From Lihuaxuella thermophila (GTDB lineage: Bacteria; Bacillota; Bacilli; Thermoactinomycetales; Thermoactinomycetaceae): DNA of 64,000 nucleotides. Position numbers and translations under genes: made by a program. The stretch covers positions 173,387 to 237,386 of the forward strand of contig NZ_FOCQ01000007.1 of assembly GCF_900110165.1 (NCBI RefSeq), written 5' to 3'. A model generated the notes under the pieces. The model had not been told where the DNA came from and searched no databases. It saw only the letters and a program-made list of their open reading frames with translations. This document shows positions 17,768 through 26,176 of the stretch, one piece after another (position 1 is the stretch's first letter; every line of letters starts with the position of its first letter).

Positions 17768-18478
17768 TTAGGAACCAATCTGTATGGAACGATCCTCACG
17801 CAGATCGATATATAGCTTCCCATCACTTTCGATTGCAGCGTAAAACACATCTCGTATGGAACGGACAGGCTTCTGTTTTTGGATTTGTTCCAGCAGCCAT
17901 TTGCCGGATTGCCCGATTTTGCGCAGATTTTCGTAAATCACTTGTCCGTCGACCACCAGCTCCATCGGCACTTGCTGTACCTTTGACCCCGAGTTTGACA
18001 TGTTCCCTGGAGTAAACGGCTGAAATTCAGGTTTCAACATGACGGACAGGGAACCGTCATTTTCCAGAATGGCAAATTGAACCTGGGACAGGTCAAATAC
18101 ATTTTTTTGACGAAGCAGCTGCATGATTTCACTCATCGTAAATCTGGTTTTTTTCAGATTCCCTTCCAGTATTTGTCCGTCCTTCATGACAATAACGGGA
18201 TCTCCGGTAAAAATTTTTCTGGCCCGTCGGCTTTTTAATGACAGATAGGAGATTGACAATGTCAATAAACCAAACAAAACCAGGCCGAACCAGTAGTAGC
18301 CGATTTTTCCTTCGAGGTCGATCGCAAGCGCGCCGGCAATATTCCCAAAGGTTATTCCGTTCACGTACTCAAATAACGTCATCTCTGCGATTTGCTGTTT
18401 TCCGAGAATCTTGGTCAGCACGAAGATGGTTCCAAAAGCGAGCAGCGTTTGAAAAAAGATCAATATGTATTGTTGCAA
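17768..18478 (-). CDS. DUF421 (YetF-like) membrane protein, cluster head
   Basis: 236 residues with three membrane segments (to about residue 80) and a complete DUF421 core (GDPVIVMKDGQILEGNLKKTRFTM; second unit ELVVDGQVIYENLRKIGQSGKWL). The TTG start has GGAGGGAG upstream. It is the first gene of the spoVA-type cluster. AATACTA about 45 bases upstream resembles a forespore sigma-factor -10, but the -35 is poor. Confidence 0.86.
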   Translation of the reverse strand: MQQYILIFFQTLLAFGTIFVLTKILGKQQIAEMTLFEYVNGITFGNIAGALAIDLEGKIGYYWFGLVLFGLLTLSISYLSLKSRRARKIFTGDPVIVMKDGQILEGNLKKTRFTMSEIMQLLRQKNVFDLSQVQFAILENDGSLSVMLKPEFQPFTPGNMSNSGSKVQQVPMELVVDGQVIYENLRKIGQSGKWLLEQIQKQKPVRSIRDVFYAAIESDGKLYIDLREDRSIQIGS

Positions 18479-18780
18479 GCAACTCCCTCCGTTCGTTGGA
18501 ATCTTTTTTTAGTATTCACCGCAAATGGATTTGACATGAGAGAAACATCCTCTCATCTTTTGTTTGGGCAGGTCATGGATTCATTTCTTTTCATTGTCTT
18601 CACCGAAAAAAAAACCAGTGGTTTTCACCAGTGGTTTAAAAACTGCGAAGTCTCTCAAATGTCCTTTTTCTTGCATTTTTACCCCGAGGCATTCAGGAAT
18701 TGCGTTGGCGGGATTGCGGGTCAACCCGAAGGACTGAATTTTGGTTAACAGGCAACATGTTCCCGCAAGGCTCCAATTAA
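18479..18780. other. Gene-free stretch upstream of the spoVA-type cluster
   Basis: No supported gene. It contains a short direct repeat, ACCAGTGGTTTT near 18615 repeated at once as ACCAGTGGTTTA, and the promoter region of the DUF421 gene at its left end. Confidence 0.5.
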
Positions 18781-19050
18781 GCAAAATAGTACGGAAGAAC
18801 CCTTGTAAAAGTGGGATATGCCTTCCATCCGGTCAGTGTTGTGCTTGTTGTGGATCCGAAAACTGAGAAGCAGAAGAGCTGAAACGACGGGAATGGCATG
18901 CCCGGGATATGGCGTTCATCATGATCGGGACATCAATGCTACAAACATGGTGCAAGAAGGGTTGGGATTCATCGCCGCGGGGCTCACGGTCTGTTCCCGG
19001 TTGCGGGGAGATGGCCCAAGAAGCCCCTGCGTTTACGTAGGGGAGTGTTA
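18781..19050 (+). pseudogene. Decayed TnpB (IS605 OrfB-type) C-terminal remnant with element end
   Basis: In three shifting frames the C-terminal zinc-ribbon region of TnpB can be read: YGRTLVKVGYAF (with TAG where Trp is expected), then CCACCGSEN, then EAEELKRREW, then CPGYGVHHDRDINATN and GLGFIAAGLTV. HDRDINA is the third RuvC motif region. The frames are broken by at least two shifts and two stops, so the gene is dead. It ends in a hairpin CCCCTGCG..CGTAGGGG (19024-19043) as in IS200/IS605 right ends, directly after the lutC stop. The first two thirds of the gene are absent. Confidence 0.75.
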
Positions 19051-19770
19051 ATCTATGATCAACGCGTAAACAATGCCCGGACCGTGAACACCAATGGTCA
19101 AATCATTTTCGATATCGGCGGAACGACTCGGTCCGGTAATAAAATGAATTCCGGCCGGCATTTCTCTCCCTTGTTGAATCTCGGATAAAACTTCTCCCAT
19201 TTTGGTTTTAATATCTTTTGTACGTACGATAACCATTAAAGCGGTGGGTAGCAGGCTGACGGAGCGGCCTTTTGTCGCACTTGAGACCACCACAATCGTT
19301 CCGGTGTGCGCGATGGCATAGTCTGCGACGACAATGCCAAGATCCGCACCTGCGGCTCCGATGAGTAGGCCGGATTTATTCCGGATCTCCCAAACAATGT
19401 TTTCCATATCTTTCAGCTTCTCATCAATCCCGATATGGTCCAAAAAGGGATGTCCCCAGCGGATCATTCTTTTTGCTTGCAGTTTAAATGCCACTTGTTG
19501 AATATACGATGTCAAATCATCCGAGGTTGAGAATCGCCTGGCTGTTCCCCCAAGAGACTCCCAATTTTTCATAAACAATGATATCCGTTCCGGTTTTTCC
19601 AGATGGTAATCTTTCCAAAACTCAGGAACTCCCCGTACATTTCTGTGAGGCGCGGTTTGCACCCGGGAATGGCCTAACCGCTGGGCAATACGTGCTATAA
19701 AAACGGCTTCCTTCTGTTTCGATTCCCGGTCTAACTCTGCAATGATTTCCCGATTCTCTTTAAGACTCAT
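19048..19770 (-). CDS. lutC: Lactate utilization protein C
   Basis: 240 residues, LUD-domain protein with RIAQRLGH near the N-terminus and the family stretch GIVVADYAIAHTGTIVV, ending NDLTIGVHGPGIVYALIID. With LutA and LutB it forms the iron-sulfur L-lactate oxidising complex that yields pyruvate. It starts inside the last bases of lutB (11-base overlap), so the two are coupled. Its stop abuts the decayed tnpB remnant. Confidence 0.92.
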   Translation of the reverse strand: MSLKENREIIAELDRESKQKEAVFIARIAQRLGHSRVQTAPHRNVRGVPEFWKDYHLEKPERISLFMKNWESLGGTARRFSTSDDLTSYIQQVAFKLQAKRMIRWGHPFLDHIGIDEKLKDMENIVWEIRNKSGLLIGAAGADLGIVVADYAIAHTGTIVVVSSATKGRSVSLLPTALMVIVRTKDIKTKMGEVLSEIQQGREMPAGIHFITGPSRSADIENDLTIGVHGPGIVYALIID

Positions 19771-21262
19771 CCTTCTCCCCCCGTTTAGCCAACATCTCTT
19801 TTAATCGCGATTGAACGGACGAGATGTCAGCTTTTTCTTGTTGTAACTCCTGATTCAAATGATCCCAAGAGTCACGAAAGGAACGGTTGGCTATCTTCGG
19901 TGCAATCCGATACATATTCCATCCTTTCAGCGGCCCGATCCTGGCTGTAATCCCGTCTGTCCCGGCCAGGAATTTCTGGCTCCATCGGGCGGCTTTCATG
20001 GCCAGACGAAACCGCTTATGATGAGACGCGATCTTTTTAAAAGCGTTCATTCCCCACTTTTCGGACTTAGGGGGAAGACCTTCTTCCACATTGCGGCGGC
20101 GAATGTATACCAGCATATCGTGTAACGGGATTTTTACCGGACATGCTTCATAACAAGCTCCGCACAGACTGGAAGCGTTGGCTAACTCGCCCCATGTTTT
20201 TTTGTCTTCCTGCAGCAAAGGGGTTAATACCGCACCAATGGGGCCGCTGTAGACCCCTCCATAAGCGTGGCCGCCGATGTGACGGTAAACCGGACAAGCA
20301 TTCAAACATGCCCCGCAGCGAATACAATGAAGCACTTCCTGAAATTCGGGGTCACCGAGTTGATTGGAACGGCCGTTATCCAGAATGATGATATGCAATT
20401 CCTCCGGTCCGTCTAGATCATCGAGACGTTTAGGTCCGCTGATTACCGACATATAGACGGTTAACTTTTGACCTGTTGCCGCCCGTGGCAGGAGTTGTGC
20501 CATCACTTCAAGATCTTCCAAAGAGGGAATAATCCGTTCCATTCCCATCATCGTGATATGTGTTTTAGGGAGGGTACTTACCATTCGTGCGTTCCCTTCA
20601 TTCGAAAACAGAACGATCGAACCTGTTTCCGCTATGCCAAAGTTGCAACCGGTGATTCCAATATCGGCTTGAAGAAACTTTTCGCGCAGTTTGGAGCGGG
20701 CAAATCCGGCCAAAACCGCTGTATCGGCGGGCAGAGGCTTTCCGGCCTCTCTGGAAAGCAACTCCGCCACCTGCTCTTTATTTTTGTGGATGGCCGGAAT
20801 AATGATGTGAGAGGGGGTTTCGCCAGCCAATTGAATGATATATTCACCCAAATCCGTTTCAACGACCTCAATGCCATTTTTCTGTAAAAAATGGTTGATG
20901 TGCACCTCTTCTGATACCATGGATTTGGATTTGACTACCGACTTCGCTTGTTTTGCTTCCATAATTTTCAGCGTGATGTCGACAGCTTCTTGTGCGGTGG
21001 CGGCAAAATGAACATAACAACCCGCAGCACGGGCGTTCTTTACAAACAGAGAAAGGTAGTAGTCGAGATTGGCAATGGTATGTGATCGAATTTCCTGACC
21101 ACGAGCTCTCCATTCTTCCCAATTTCCCAGTTCTTCCGTAGCCGCTTGTTTATTTTTACGCAACCTTTCAGTGGTAAACTTGACGGCATTTCGCAGAAAA
21201 TCGTCGTTCAGTGCAATCTGTATCCGATCTTTGAGGGTGTGACTTGTTTGAAACTCACTCAT
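19760..21262 (-). CDS. lutB: Lactate utilization iron-sulfur protein B
   Basis: 500 residues. An N-terminal LUD domain (about 60-290, with GCNFGIAETGSIVLFSNEGN) is followed by two 4Fe-4S motifs, CIRCGACLNACPVY near 305 and CGACYEACPV near 355, as in LutB/YkgF. It is the electron-transfer subunit of cytosolic L-lactate oxidation. The ATG overlaps the lutA stop by four bases. Confidence 0.94.
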   Translation of the reverse strand: MSEFQTSHTLKDRIQIALNDDFLRNAVKFTTERLRKNKQAATEELGNWEEWRARGQEIRSHTIANLDYYLSLFVKNARAAGCYVHFAATAQEAVDITLKIMEAKQAKSVVKSKSMVSEEVHINHFLQKNGIEVVETDLGEYIIQLAGETPSHIIIPAIHKNKEQVAELLSREAGKPLPADTAVLAGFARSKLREKFLQADIGITGCNFGIAETGSIVLFSNEGNARMVSTLPKTHITMMGMERIIPSLEDLEVMAQLLPRAATGQKLTVYMSVISGPKRLDDLDGPEELHIIILDNGRSNQLGDPEFQEVLHCIRCGACLNACPVYRHIGGHAYGGVYSGPIGAVLTPLLQEDKKTWGELANASSLCGACYEACPVKIPLHDMLVYIRRRNVEEGLPPKSEKWGMNAFKKIASHHKRFRLAMKAARWSQKFLAGTDGITARIGPLKGWNMYRIAPKIANRSFRDSWDHLNQELQQEKADISSVQSRLKEMLAKRGEKDES

Positions 21263-21993
21263 GCGTTCTGTTTCACTCCTTCGTAGAGCAGCTCGGCAAG
21301 ATGCATGACCCGGATCGTCTTGCCTTCATGCTGAAGCCTGCACGCGATGTTCATCAAGCAGGCCATATCCAAACCAACCAGCACCTCTGCTTTTGTTTCC
21401 GTGATATGCCGGACTTTTTCACAGACCATTGCTCCCGAAACATCGGGAAGTTTGACCGAAAATGTCCCGCCGAAGCCACAGCAATCCTCGGCAAAGGGAA
21501 GGGGGATCAATTCGCATCCTCTTACATGGGATAAAAGTGTGTAAGGCTCTTCTTTGACCCCTAAAAGGCGGCTTCCATGGCAGGAAGGATGATAGGTCAC
21601 CTTATGAGGGAACGTAGCGCCTACGTCTTGAATATCGAGTACATGGACGAGAAATTGGCTGAATTCATACGTTTTTTCAATGAGATGACGGGCTTTTTTC
21701 AGCCACTCCGGATCATCTTTAAAGAGGGTGGGATAATGATGATGAATCATCCCGACGCAAGATCCGGAAGGCGCAATGACAAAGTCGCTTTCTGCAAATG
21801 CCCGGATCATGGTCTTCGCTGATTCTTTCGCTGCATCCCAGTAGCCCGTATTAAATGGCGGCTGTCCGCAACATGTCTGGGATTCAGGAAAATCGAGGCG
21901 GATTCCGTATCTGTTTAACAAGCGGGCCATCGCCTCTCCCACCTGTGGATAGATCGCATCACACAAACAAGTAATAAACAGAGAAACTCTCAT
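21259..21993 (-). CDS. lutA: Lactate utilization protein A
   Basis: 244 residues from ATG 21993 (MRVSLFITCLCDAIYP), chosen for the AAGGAGAGGAG ribosome site; the longer frame to 22032 is not needed. Two CCG-type cysteine-rich motifs (CCGQPPF and EDCCGFGGTFS) are those of heterodisulfide-reductase-like subunits that hold iron-sulfur clusters. First gene of lutABC, and 110 bases downstream of the lactate permease. Confidence 0.94.
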   Translation of the reverse strand: MRVSLFITCLCDAIYPQVGEAMARLLNRYGIRLDFPESQTCCGQPPFNTGYWDAAKESAKTMIRAFAESDFVIAPSGSCVGMIHHHYPTLFKDDPEWLKKARHLIEKTYEFSQFLVHVLDIQDVGATFPHKVTYHPSCHGSRLLGVKEEPYTLLSHVRGCELIPLPFAEDCCGFGGTFSVKLPDVSGAMVCEKVRHITETKAEVLVGLDMACLMNIACRLQHEGKTIRVMHLAELLYEGVKQNA

Positions 21994-22103
21994 CTGATTT
22001 TTCTCCTCTCCTTTCTTTATTTCTGTAAACAAGAAGCGAGGGAGAGAACGGGATCAAGGGTTGAGTACCGTTGCTTTGCCGCTCTCTCCGGATGATCCAC
22101 TCT

Positions 22104-23729
22104 TTACGGCAGCATCCAAGGAACGAGATAGGCCTGTAGATATGTGAGGATTCCGATAATAATCGCAAATAAAATACTATGCTTTACTGTGAAGCGGAAT
22201 AAATCCGATTCTTTTCCGACCAGACCTACCGAAGCACAGGCGACTGCGATCGATTGTGGAGAAATCATTTTTCCGGTCACACCTCCTGTGGAGTTGACCG
22301 CCACCAGCAATGCTTCGTTCACACCAATCTGCCTCCCGGTAATTTGCTGTAAGTTACTAAACAGTGCATTGCTTGAGGTGTCTGAGCCGGTTAAAAAGAC
22401 ACCCAGCCAGCCCAGAAAGGGAGAGAAAAACGGAAACCATGCACCTGTTCCGGCTAATACCAGTCCCAAGGTTGCCGATTGGCCGGAATAGTTCGCGATA
22501 AAGGCAAAGCCGAGCACCATTCCGATGGTCACGATCGGCCAACGCAGCTCAACGAACGTTTCCCGGAATACAGCGAAAAATGATTTTGGCTTTAATCGCA
22601 GCACCATCGCAGAGAGAATGGCCGAAATAAAGATCGCAGTACCCGCGGTTCCGATCAGATCCAATTTAAATTCTGCAGTGTAAGGTGTCACTTTTTCGAC
22701 AATGGGTTGAGTTTTCAGGATTAGCTGATCAAGTCCCGGAACTTTGAATTTGATCGTAACGAAGCTTAATGTTTCTTTCACAGACTTTTGACTCCACAGT
22801 GTGACCAAGACCGTTAAAATGAGGAACGGAGACCATGCCTTAAATATTTGACCTTTTGAATAGCTTGTCTCTGTATTTGTCTTTATTTTTGCATAAGGGG
22901 AGTGAGAAGTGTGTTTGGGCTTCCAAACTTTCAGAAAAAGGGACAGGGAAAGCATACTGACCAGGGCAGAAGTGATATCCGGCAGTTCGGGACCAATATA
23001 GTTCGAAGTGAAAAATTGGGTAATCGCGAATGAACCGCCGGTGATCAGGATGGCAGGCCATGTTTCCCGAATGCCACGGATCCCGTCCATCATGAAAACC
23101 AGCCAGAAAGGAACAATGATAGATAACAGGGGAAGTTGCCGTCCCGCAATTTGTCCGATTTCAAACGCATCCAAACCTGTTACTTGGCCAGCAACGGTAA
23201 TGGGAATTCCCATGGCCCCAAACGCTACAGGTGCTGTATTGGCAATCAGGCACAATCCGGCGGCATAGAGCGGATGAAATCCAAGCCCGACCAGAAGAGC
23301 GGCTGTGATCGCTACGGGTGCACCAAATCCGGCCGCGCCTTCCAGAAATGCTCCAAAGGAAAATGCCACAAGGAGCATCTGTAAACGCTGGTCTTCTGTA
23401 ATGGACAGAAGAGAAGAACGGATGATATCAAACTGACCGGTTTTAACGGTAACTTTATACAAAATGACAGCGCTTACAATAATCCAGGCAATCGGCCATA
23501 TGCCATAAGCAAATCCATAAGCGGTCGCTGCAATTGCCATGGATACAGGCATGTGGTAGACGAAAACAGCTAAACACAGAGACAGCAGGACAGTAACGGT
23601 TCCGGCCGTATAACCACGCATGCGGAAAACGGCCAGAGCAAGGAAAAAGAAGACGATCGGGATCAATGCGACCAACGCTGACAGTCCTAAAGTTCCCAGG
23701 GGATCATACACTTGTGTCCAGGTTTGCAT
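22104..23729 (-). CDS. lutP: L-lactate permease
   Basis: 541 residues with about 13 membrane segments, LctP family. Typical stretches are [34 protein letters not shown] near the middle and [13 protein letters not shown] near the end. It imports lactate (and glycolate) with protons. ATG 23729 has AGAGGTG upstream and is preferred over GTG 23738. It heads lutABC on the same strand and has two LutR-like operator copies upstream. Confidence 0.93.
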   Translation of the reverse strand: MQTWTQVYDPLGTLGLSALVALIPIVFFFLALAVFRMRGYTAGTVTVLLSLCLAVFVYHMPVSMAIAATAYGFAYGIWPIAWIIVSAVILYKVTVKTGQFDIIRSSLLSITEDQRLQMLLVAFSFGAFLEGAAGFGAPVAITAALLVGLGFHPLYAAGLCLIANTAPVAFGAMGIPITVAGQVTGLDAFEIGQIAGRQLPLLSIIVPFWLVFMMDGIRGIRETWPAILITGGSFAITQFFTSNYIGPELPDITSALVSMLSLSLFLKVWKPKHTSHSPYAKIKTNTETSYSKGQIFKAWSPFLILTVLVTLWSQKSVKETLSFVTIKFKVPGLDQLILKTQPIVEKVTPYTAEFKLDLIGTAGTAIFISAILSAMVLRLKPKSFFAVFRETFVELRWPIVTIGMVLGFAFIANYSGQSATLGLVLAGTGAWFPFFSPFLGWLGVFLTGSDTSSNALFSNLQQITGRQIGVNEALLVAVNSTGGVTGKMISPQSIAVACASVGLVGKESDLFRFTVKHSILFAIIIGILTYLQAYLVPWMLP

Positions 23730-23815
23730 CAAGAACACCTCTCTTCATTGAAATAGGGATGAATGTATATCGTTTACCGTTTCCGGTTAAACGCGAATCG
23801 TAGAGTGAAATAAAA

Positions 23816-23836
23816 CATCAGGTCATATGATGAGTT
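23816..23836. promoter_or_regulatory. LutR operator-like repeat, copy 1
   Basis: CATCAGGTCATATGATGAGTT upstream of the lactate permease is the first copy of a 21-base direct repeat; the second copy is at 23860-23880. They agree at 17 or more positions. The inner part is an imperfect palindrome as expected for a FadR-type GntR regulator. Confidence 0.6.
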
Positions 23837-23859
23837 GGTTCAAAACAACGCCTTCAAAT

Positions 23860-23880
23860 CATCAGGTTATCAGATGAGTT
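23860..23880. promoter_or_regulatory. LutR operator-like repeat, copy 2
   Basis: The second copy reads CATCAGGTTATCAGATGAG and continues TT. It lies 44 bases from copy 1 and just after the lutR stop. A shortened copy (TTATCAGATGAAT, 24623-24635) lies upstream of the lutR start, which suggests autoregulation. Confidence 0.6.
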
Positions 23881-23892
23881 ATTCGAAAAAAA

Positions 23893-24594
23893 TTATTTCA
23901 GCATTTCTTTCTCTACGCCTAGCAGGTGATAAAGCATGGCTTCCTCTGCGCGTTTCGCATCTTTATTTACAATCGCTTGATATATATCCTTATGTTCAGA
24001 AAGTAACCGCTCGGGGTTTCCTTCTGTTTCATATAATTTTTGTCGGCTTGCTTTCAGTGTTTTTTCCATCGTTTCTGAGATGGACTGCATGATGGACTCG
24101 AGGATGGGATTGTGAGAGGCGGTTGCCAAAGAATAATGAAACTTCCAGTCGGCTTTGTCCCCCAATTCACCATTGACGAGTGCCCGTTCCATCTCATTTA
24201 AGGCTTCTTCCATGTTAGCGGTATCTTCTTCTGTAGATCTTTCTGCCGCCAAACGGACTATGCCGATTTCAATGATCTTTCGAACTTCCAGCAAGCTGAT
24301 GATATCTTGTTTCGTTACCGGTTGAATGGTTTCAAAAGCAGATAGCAATTCTTCCGGCTTATAGGGTGTAACAAATGTTCCTCCCCCCTGCTGGATCGTC
24401 ACCAAACCCATTGTTTTGAGAGAACTGATGGCTTCGCGAATGGTCGATTGTCCCACACCCAACCTTTCTCCCAACTCACGCAGGGATGGCAGCCGCTCAC
24501 CGGGTTGGTATACGCCGGACAAGATTTGTTCTTTAAGATAGTCAGCGACTTCCTCATACGTTTTTTTGACTTTAAACTGCTGGGTTAATTTCAT
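23893..24594 (-). CDS. lutR: FadR-family GntR regulator of lactate use
   Basis: 233 residues from ATG 24594 (MKLTQQFKVKKTYEEVAD). An N-terminal winged helix of GntR type (PGERLPSLRELGERLGVGQSTIREAISSLKTMGL, about 31-64) is followed by an all-helical FCD ligand domain. Homology to B. subtilis LutR, repressor of lut genes relieved by lactate, is supported by its place directly upstream of the permease and lutABC and by the operator-like repeats on both sides. Confidence 0.88.
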   Translation of the reverse strand: MKLTQQFKVKKTYEEVADYLKEQILSGVYQPGERLPSLRELGERLGVGQSTIREAISSLKTMGLVTIQQGGGTFVTPYKPEELLSAFETIQPVTKQDIISLLEVRKIIEIGIVRLAAERSTEEDTANMEEALNEMERALVNGELGDKADWKFHYSLATASHNPILESIMQSISETMEKTLKASRQKLYETEGNPERLLSEHKDIYQAIVNKDAKRAEEAMLYHLLGVEKEMLK

Positions 24595-24620
24595 GGGATA
24601 TCCTCTCATCACATTCTTAA

Positions 24621-24635
24621 GATTATCAGATGAAT
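24621..24635. promoter_or_regulatory. LutR operator-like half copy upstream of lutR
   Basis: GATTATCAGATGAAT repeats the core TTATCAGATGA of the sites at 23816 and 23860, 27 bases upstream of the lutR start codon. Probable autoregulatory site; only sequence evidence. Confidence 0.5.
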
Positions 24636-24718
24636 TTGTTTTGGTGTCTTTATATTATTTTATTTTCGCATTATTGGCAATGATATTTTATTGTATTTCC
24701 CTCATCCAAATAAAGGAA

Positions 24719-24739
24719 ATCCGTTGGATCTCAACGGAT
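24719..24739 (-). terminator. Hairpin downstream of the ger operon
   Basis: ATCCGTTG (24719-24726) and CAACGGAT (24732-24739) form an eight-base-pair stem with a five-base loop, followed on the minus strand by a T-rich but not continuous run. Probably the end of the germination operon. Confidence 0.5.
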
Positions 24740-24837
24740 GGATGAAAGCCCTTACAACAGGCTTGACCATTTTGGTACAACGATGCTTATGGATCGGGAA
24801 TCTGTATCCGGTGGAAACAAATGACCCAGTTGCTTGG

Positions 24838-25922
24838 TTAACTGTTTTTGATAGCTGCGAGCCCGAACAGGAGCAATGGAAAAAGCCCTCCAAATGGGAG
24901 GATGTGAAAAAACCAGATCTCATTGGTGAACTTCATGAAAGAAACGATATTCGGGATCATGAGGGAAAACAGAAGGGCGCATATGCCAAGCGGTATGGTT
25001 ATAGGCCGATAATCGCGCAAATCCAATACTTGTGCCAACCCCAACGTCATGGTATAGTTGCAAATCACTCCCTTGAAAAAGATCGTGATGATCCAGAATC
25101 CGGCCACAATCAATTCCATGCGTTCTATGTAACCCGCTATCGTAATCTTCTGTCCCAGCGCATAAAGAGGATATTGTTGAAGCTCCGTGTAACTGACTCC
25201 TAAAACCAATATGGACAGGAGTATGATGACAATTAAAATTCCTCCGCCAACCGCTGTACCGGTCAAAAACGCTTTTCCAGCCTTGTCTGTCCGATTGACA
25301 AAAGGGAATATCATCAATAAATAAACGAGTTCGAGAAAAGGAAAACCTACAAAATCCATGACGGCTCTCAAGACAGGCTTCACGCCTTTACCCAGCACAG
25401 GCTGGATCCTTGCAAACTCGATGTCAAAAGAAGTCAGGAATACAAGTGTTAAAAAAAGCAAGATCACCCAGGGAAAAAAATTTCCGATGCACGTGCGATC
25501 GGTTGAATTCCAATGCGCGCAGCCAGGACAAAGATGCTCAAGGTAAGAAGTTCAATGGCGATAATCGGGGTTTCCGGCATAATTTGCGTCGTGATAAAAT
25601 CGGCGATGTCCCGAAGCATAAAAGCTGTTAAGATAAAGGGAACAGCGAAAACAAACAACAGGGAAAACGTTTTGCCGATCCATTTGCCAAGGAGCTTTTC
25701 GCTGTATTGAACAAACGTCATATGAGGAAAGCGTGCTCCCAAAGCACTGTATAACCTGGTCAGCAACAGGCCGATCCCTAAGCCGAGTATACCGGCCAAC
25801 CAGGCATCTTGCTTTGCTTCAGAAACAAGGATCGCCGGGATCAGCAACGCAGAACTGCCGATGGTACATAAACAGGCCAATATCGAAAATTGCCGAATGC
25901 TGATTTTTCCCTTTTCCAGCAT
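24838..25922 (-). pseudogene. gerAB: Spore germination protein B (GerAB family), frameshifted
   Basis: Two adjoining frames together encode a full-length GerAB permease: the first from ATG 25922 (MLEKGKISIRQFSILACL) to ARASEIFFPG and a stop at 25464, the second from there (ILLFLTLVFLTSF) to the stop at 24838. The normal family sequence at the join is FFPWVILLF. It is restored by adding one base to the run of seven A (plus strand 25474-25480), so this is a single-base deletion in a homopolymer. Restored, the protein would have about 361 residues and ten membrane segments, the normal size. It may be a true lesion, a phase switch or a sequencing error. Confidence 0.85.
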
Positions 25923-25939
25923 AGCGAGATCCCCCCGGG

Positions 25940-26170
25940 TTATCTGAGAAGCGCAGACAGCCAATCATGCAGCGGTTGATATAAAACGGAGATTCCATTG
26001 AGCGGATTGGGCATATTCACTTCCGACACCATGAAAATGGCAAGCGTTGTGGCGATCGCCGACAACACGGCAAACGACCAACACTCTTTTTTCATTCTTT
26101 TCCTGATCAAAGGCCGTATTTCCAACCCGGCCACTAAGGCTGCAAGGAGGAGAATGACAGCGACTGCCAT
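25940..26170 (-). CDS. Small two-segment membrane protein of a germinant receptor operon (GerD-subunit type)
   Basis: 76 residues with AAAGGAG ribosome site. Two hydrophobic segments (about 2-18 and 31-50) around a basic loop RPLIRKRMKKE. Small two-helix D subunits are known from several gerA-type operons in Bacillus, where they modulate receptor function. It lies between the C and B genes. Identity is by size, topology and position, not by a strong motif. Confidence 0.7.
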   Translation of the reverse strand: MAVAVILLLAALVAGLEIRPLIRKRMKKECWSFAVLSAIATTLAIFMVSEVNMPNPLNGISVLYQPLHDWLSALLR

Positions 26171-26176
26171 ATTAAC

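Noticed and set aside
18818..19051. A 77-residue plus-strand open frame taken as a separate gene
   Set aside because: Its product is one frame of the broken TnpB C-terminus; the matching parts before it are in other frames.
24691..25203. A 170-residue plus-strand open frame
   Set aside because: It lies antisense to gerAB, lacks a ribosome site and its translation has no recognisable pattern.
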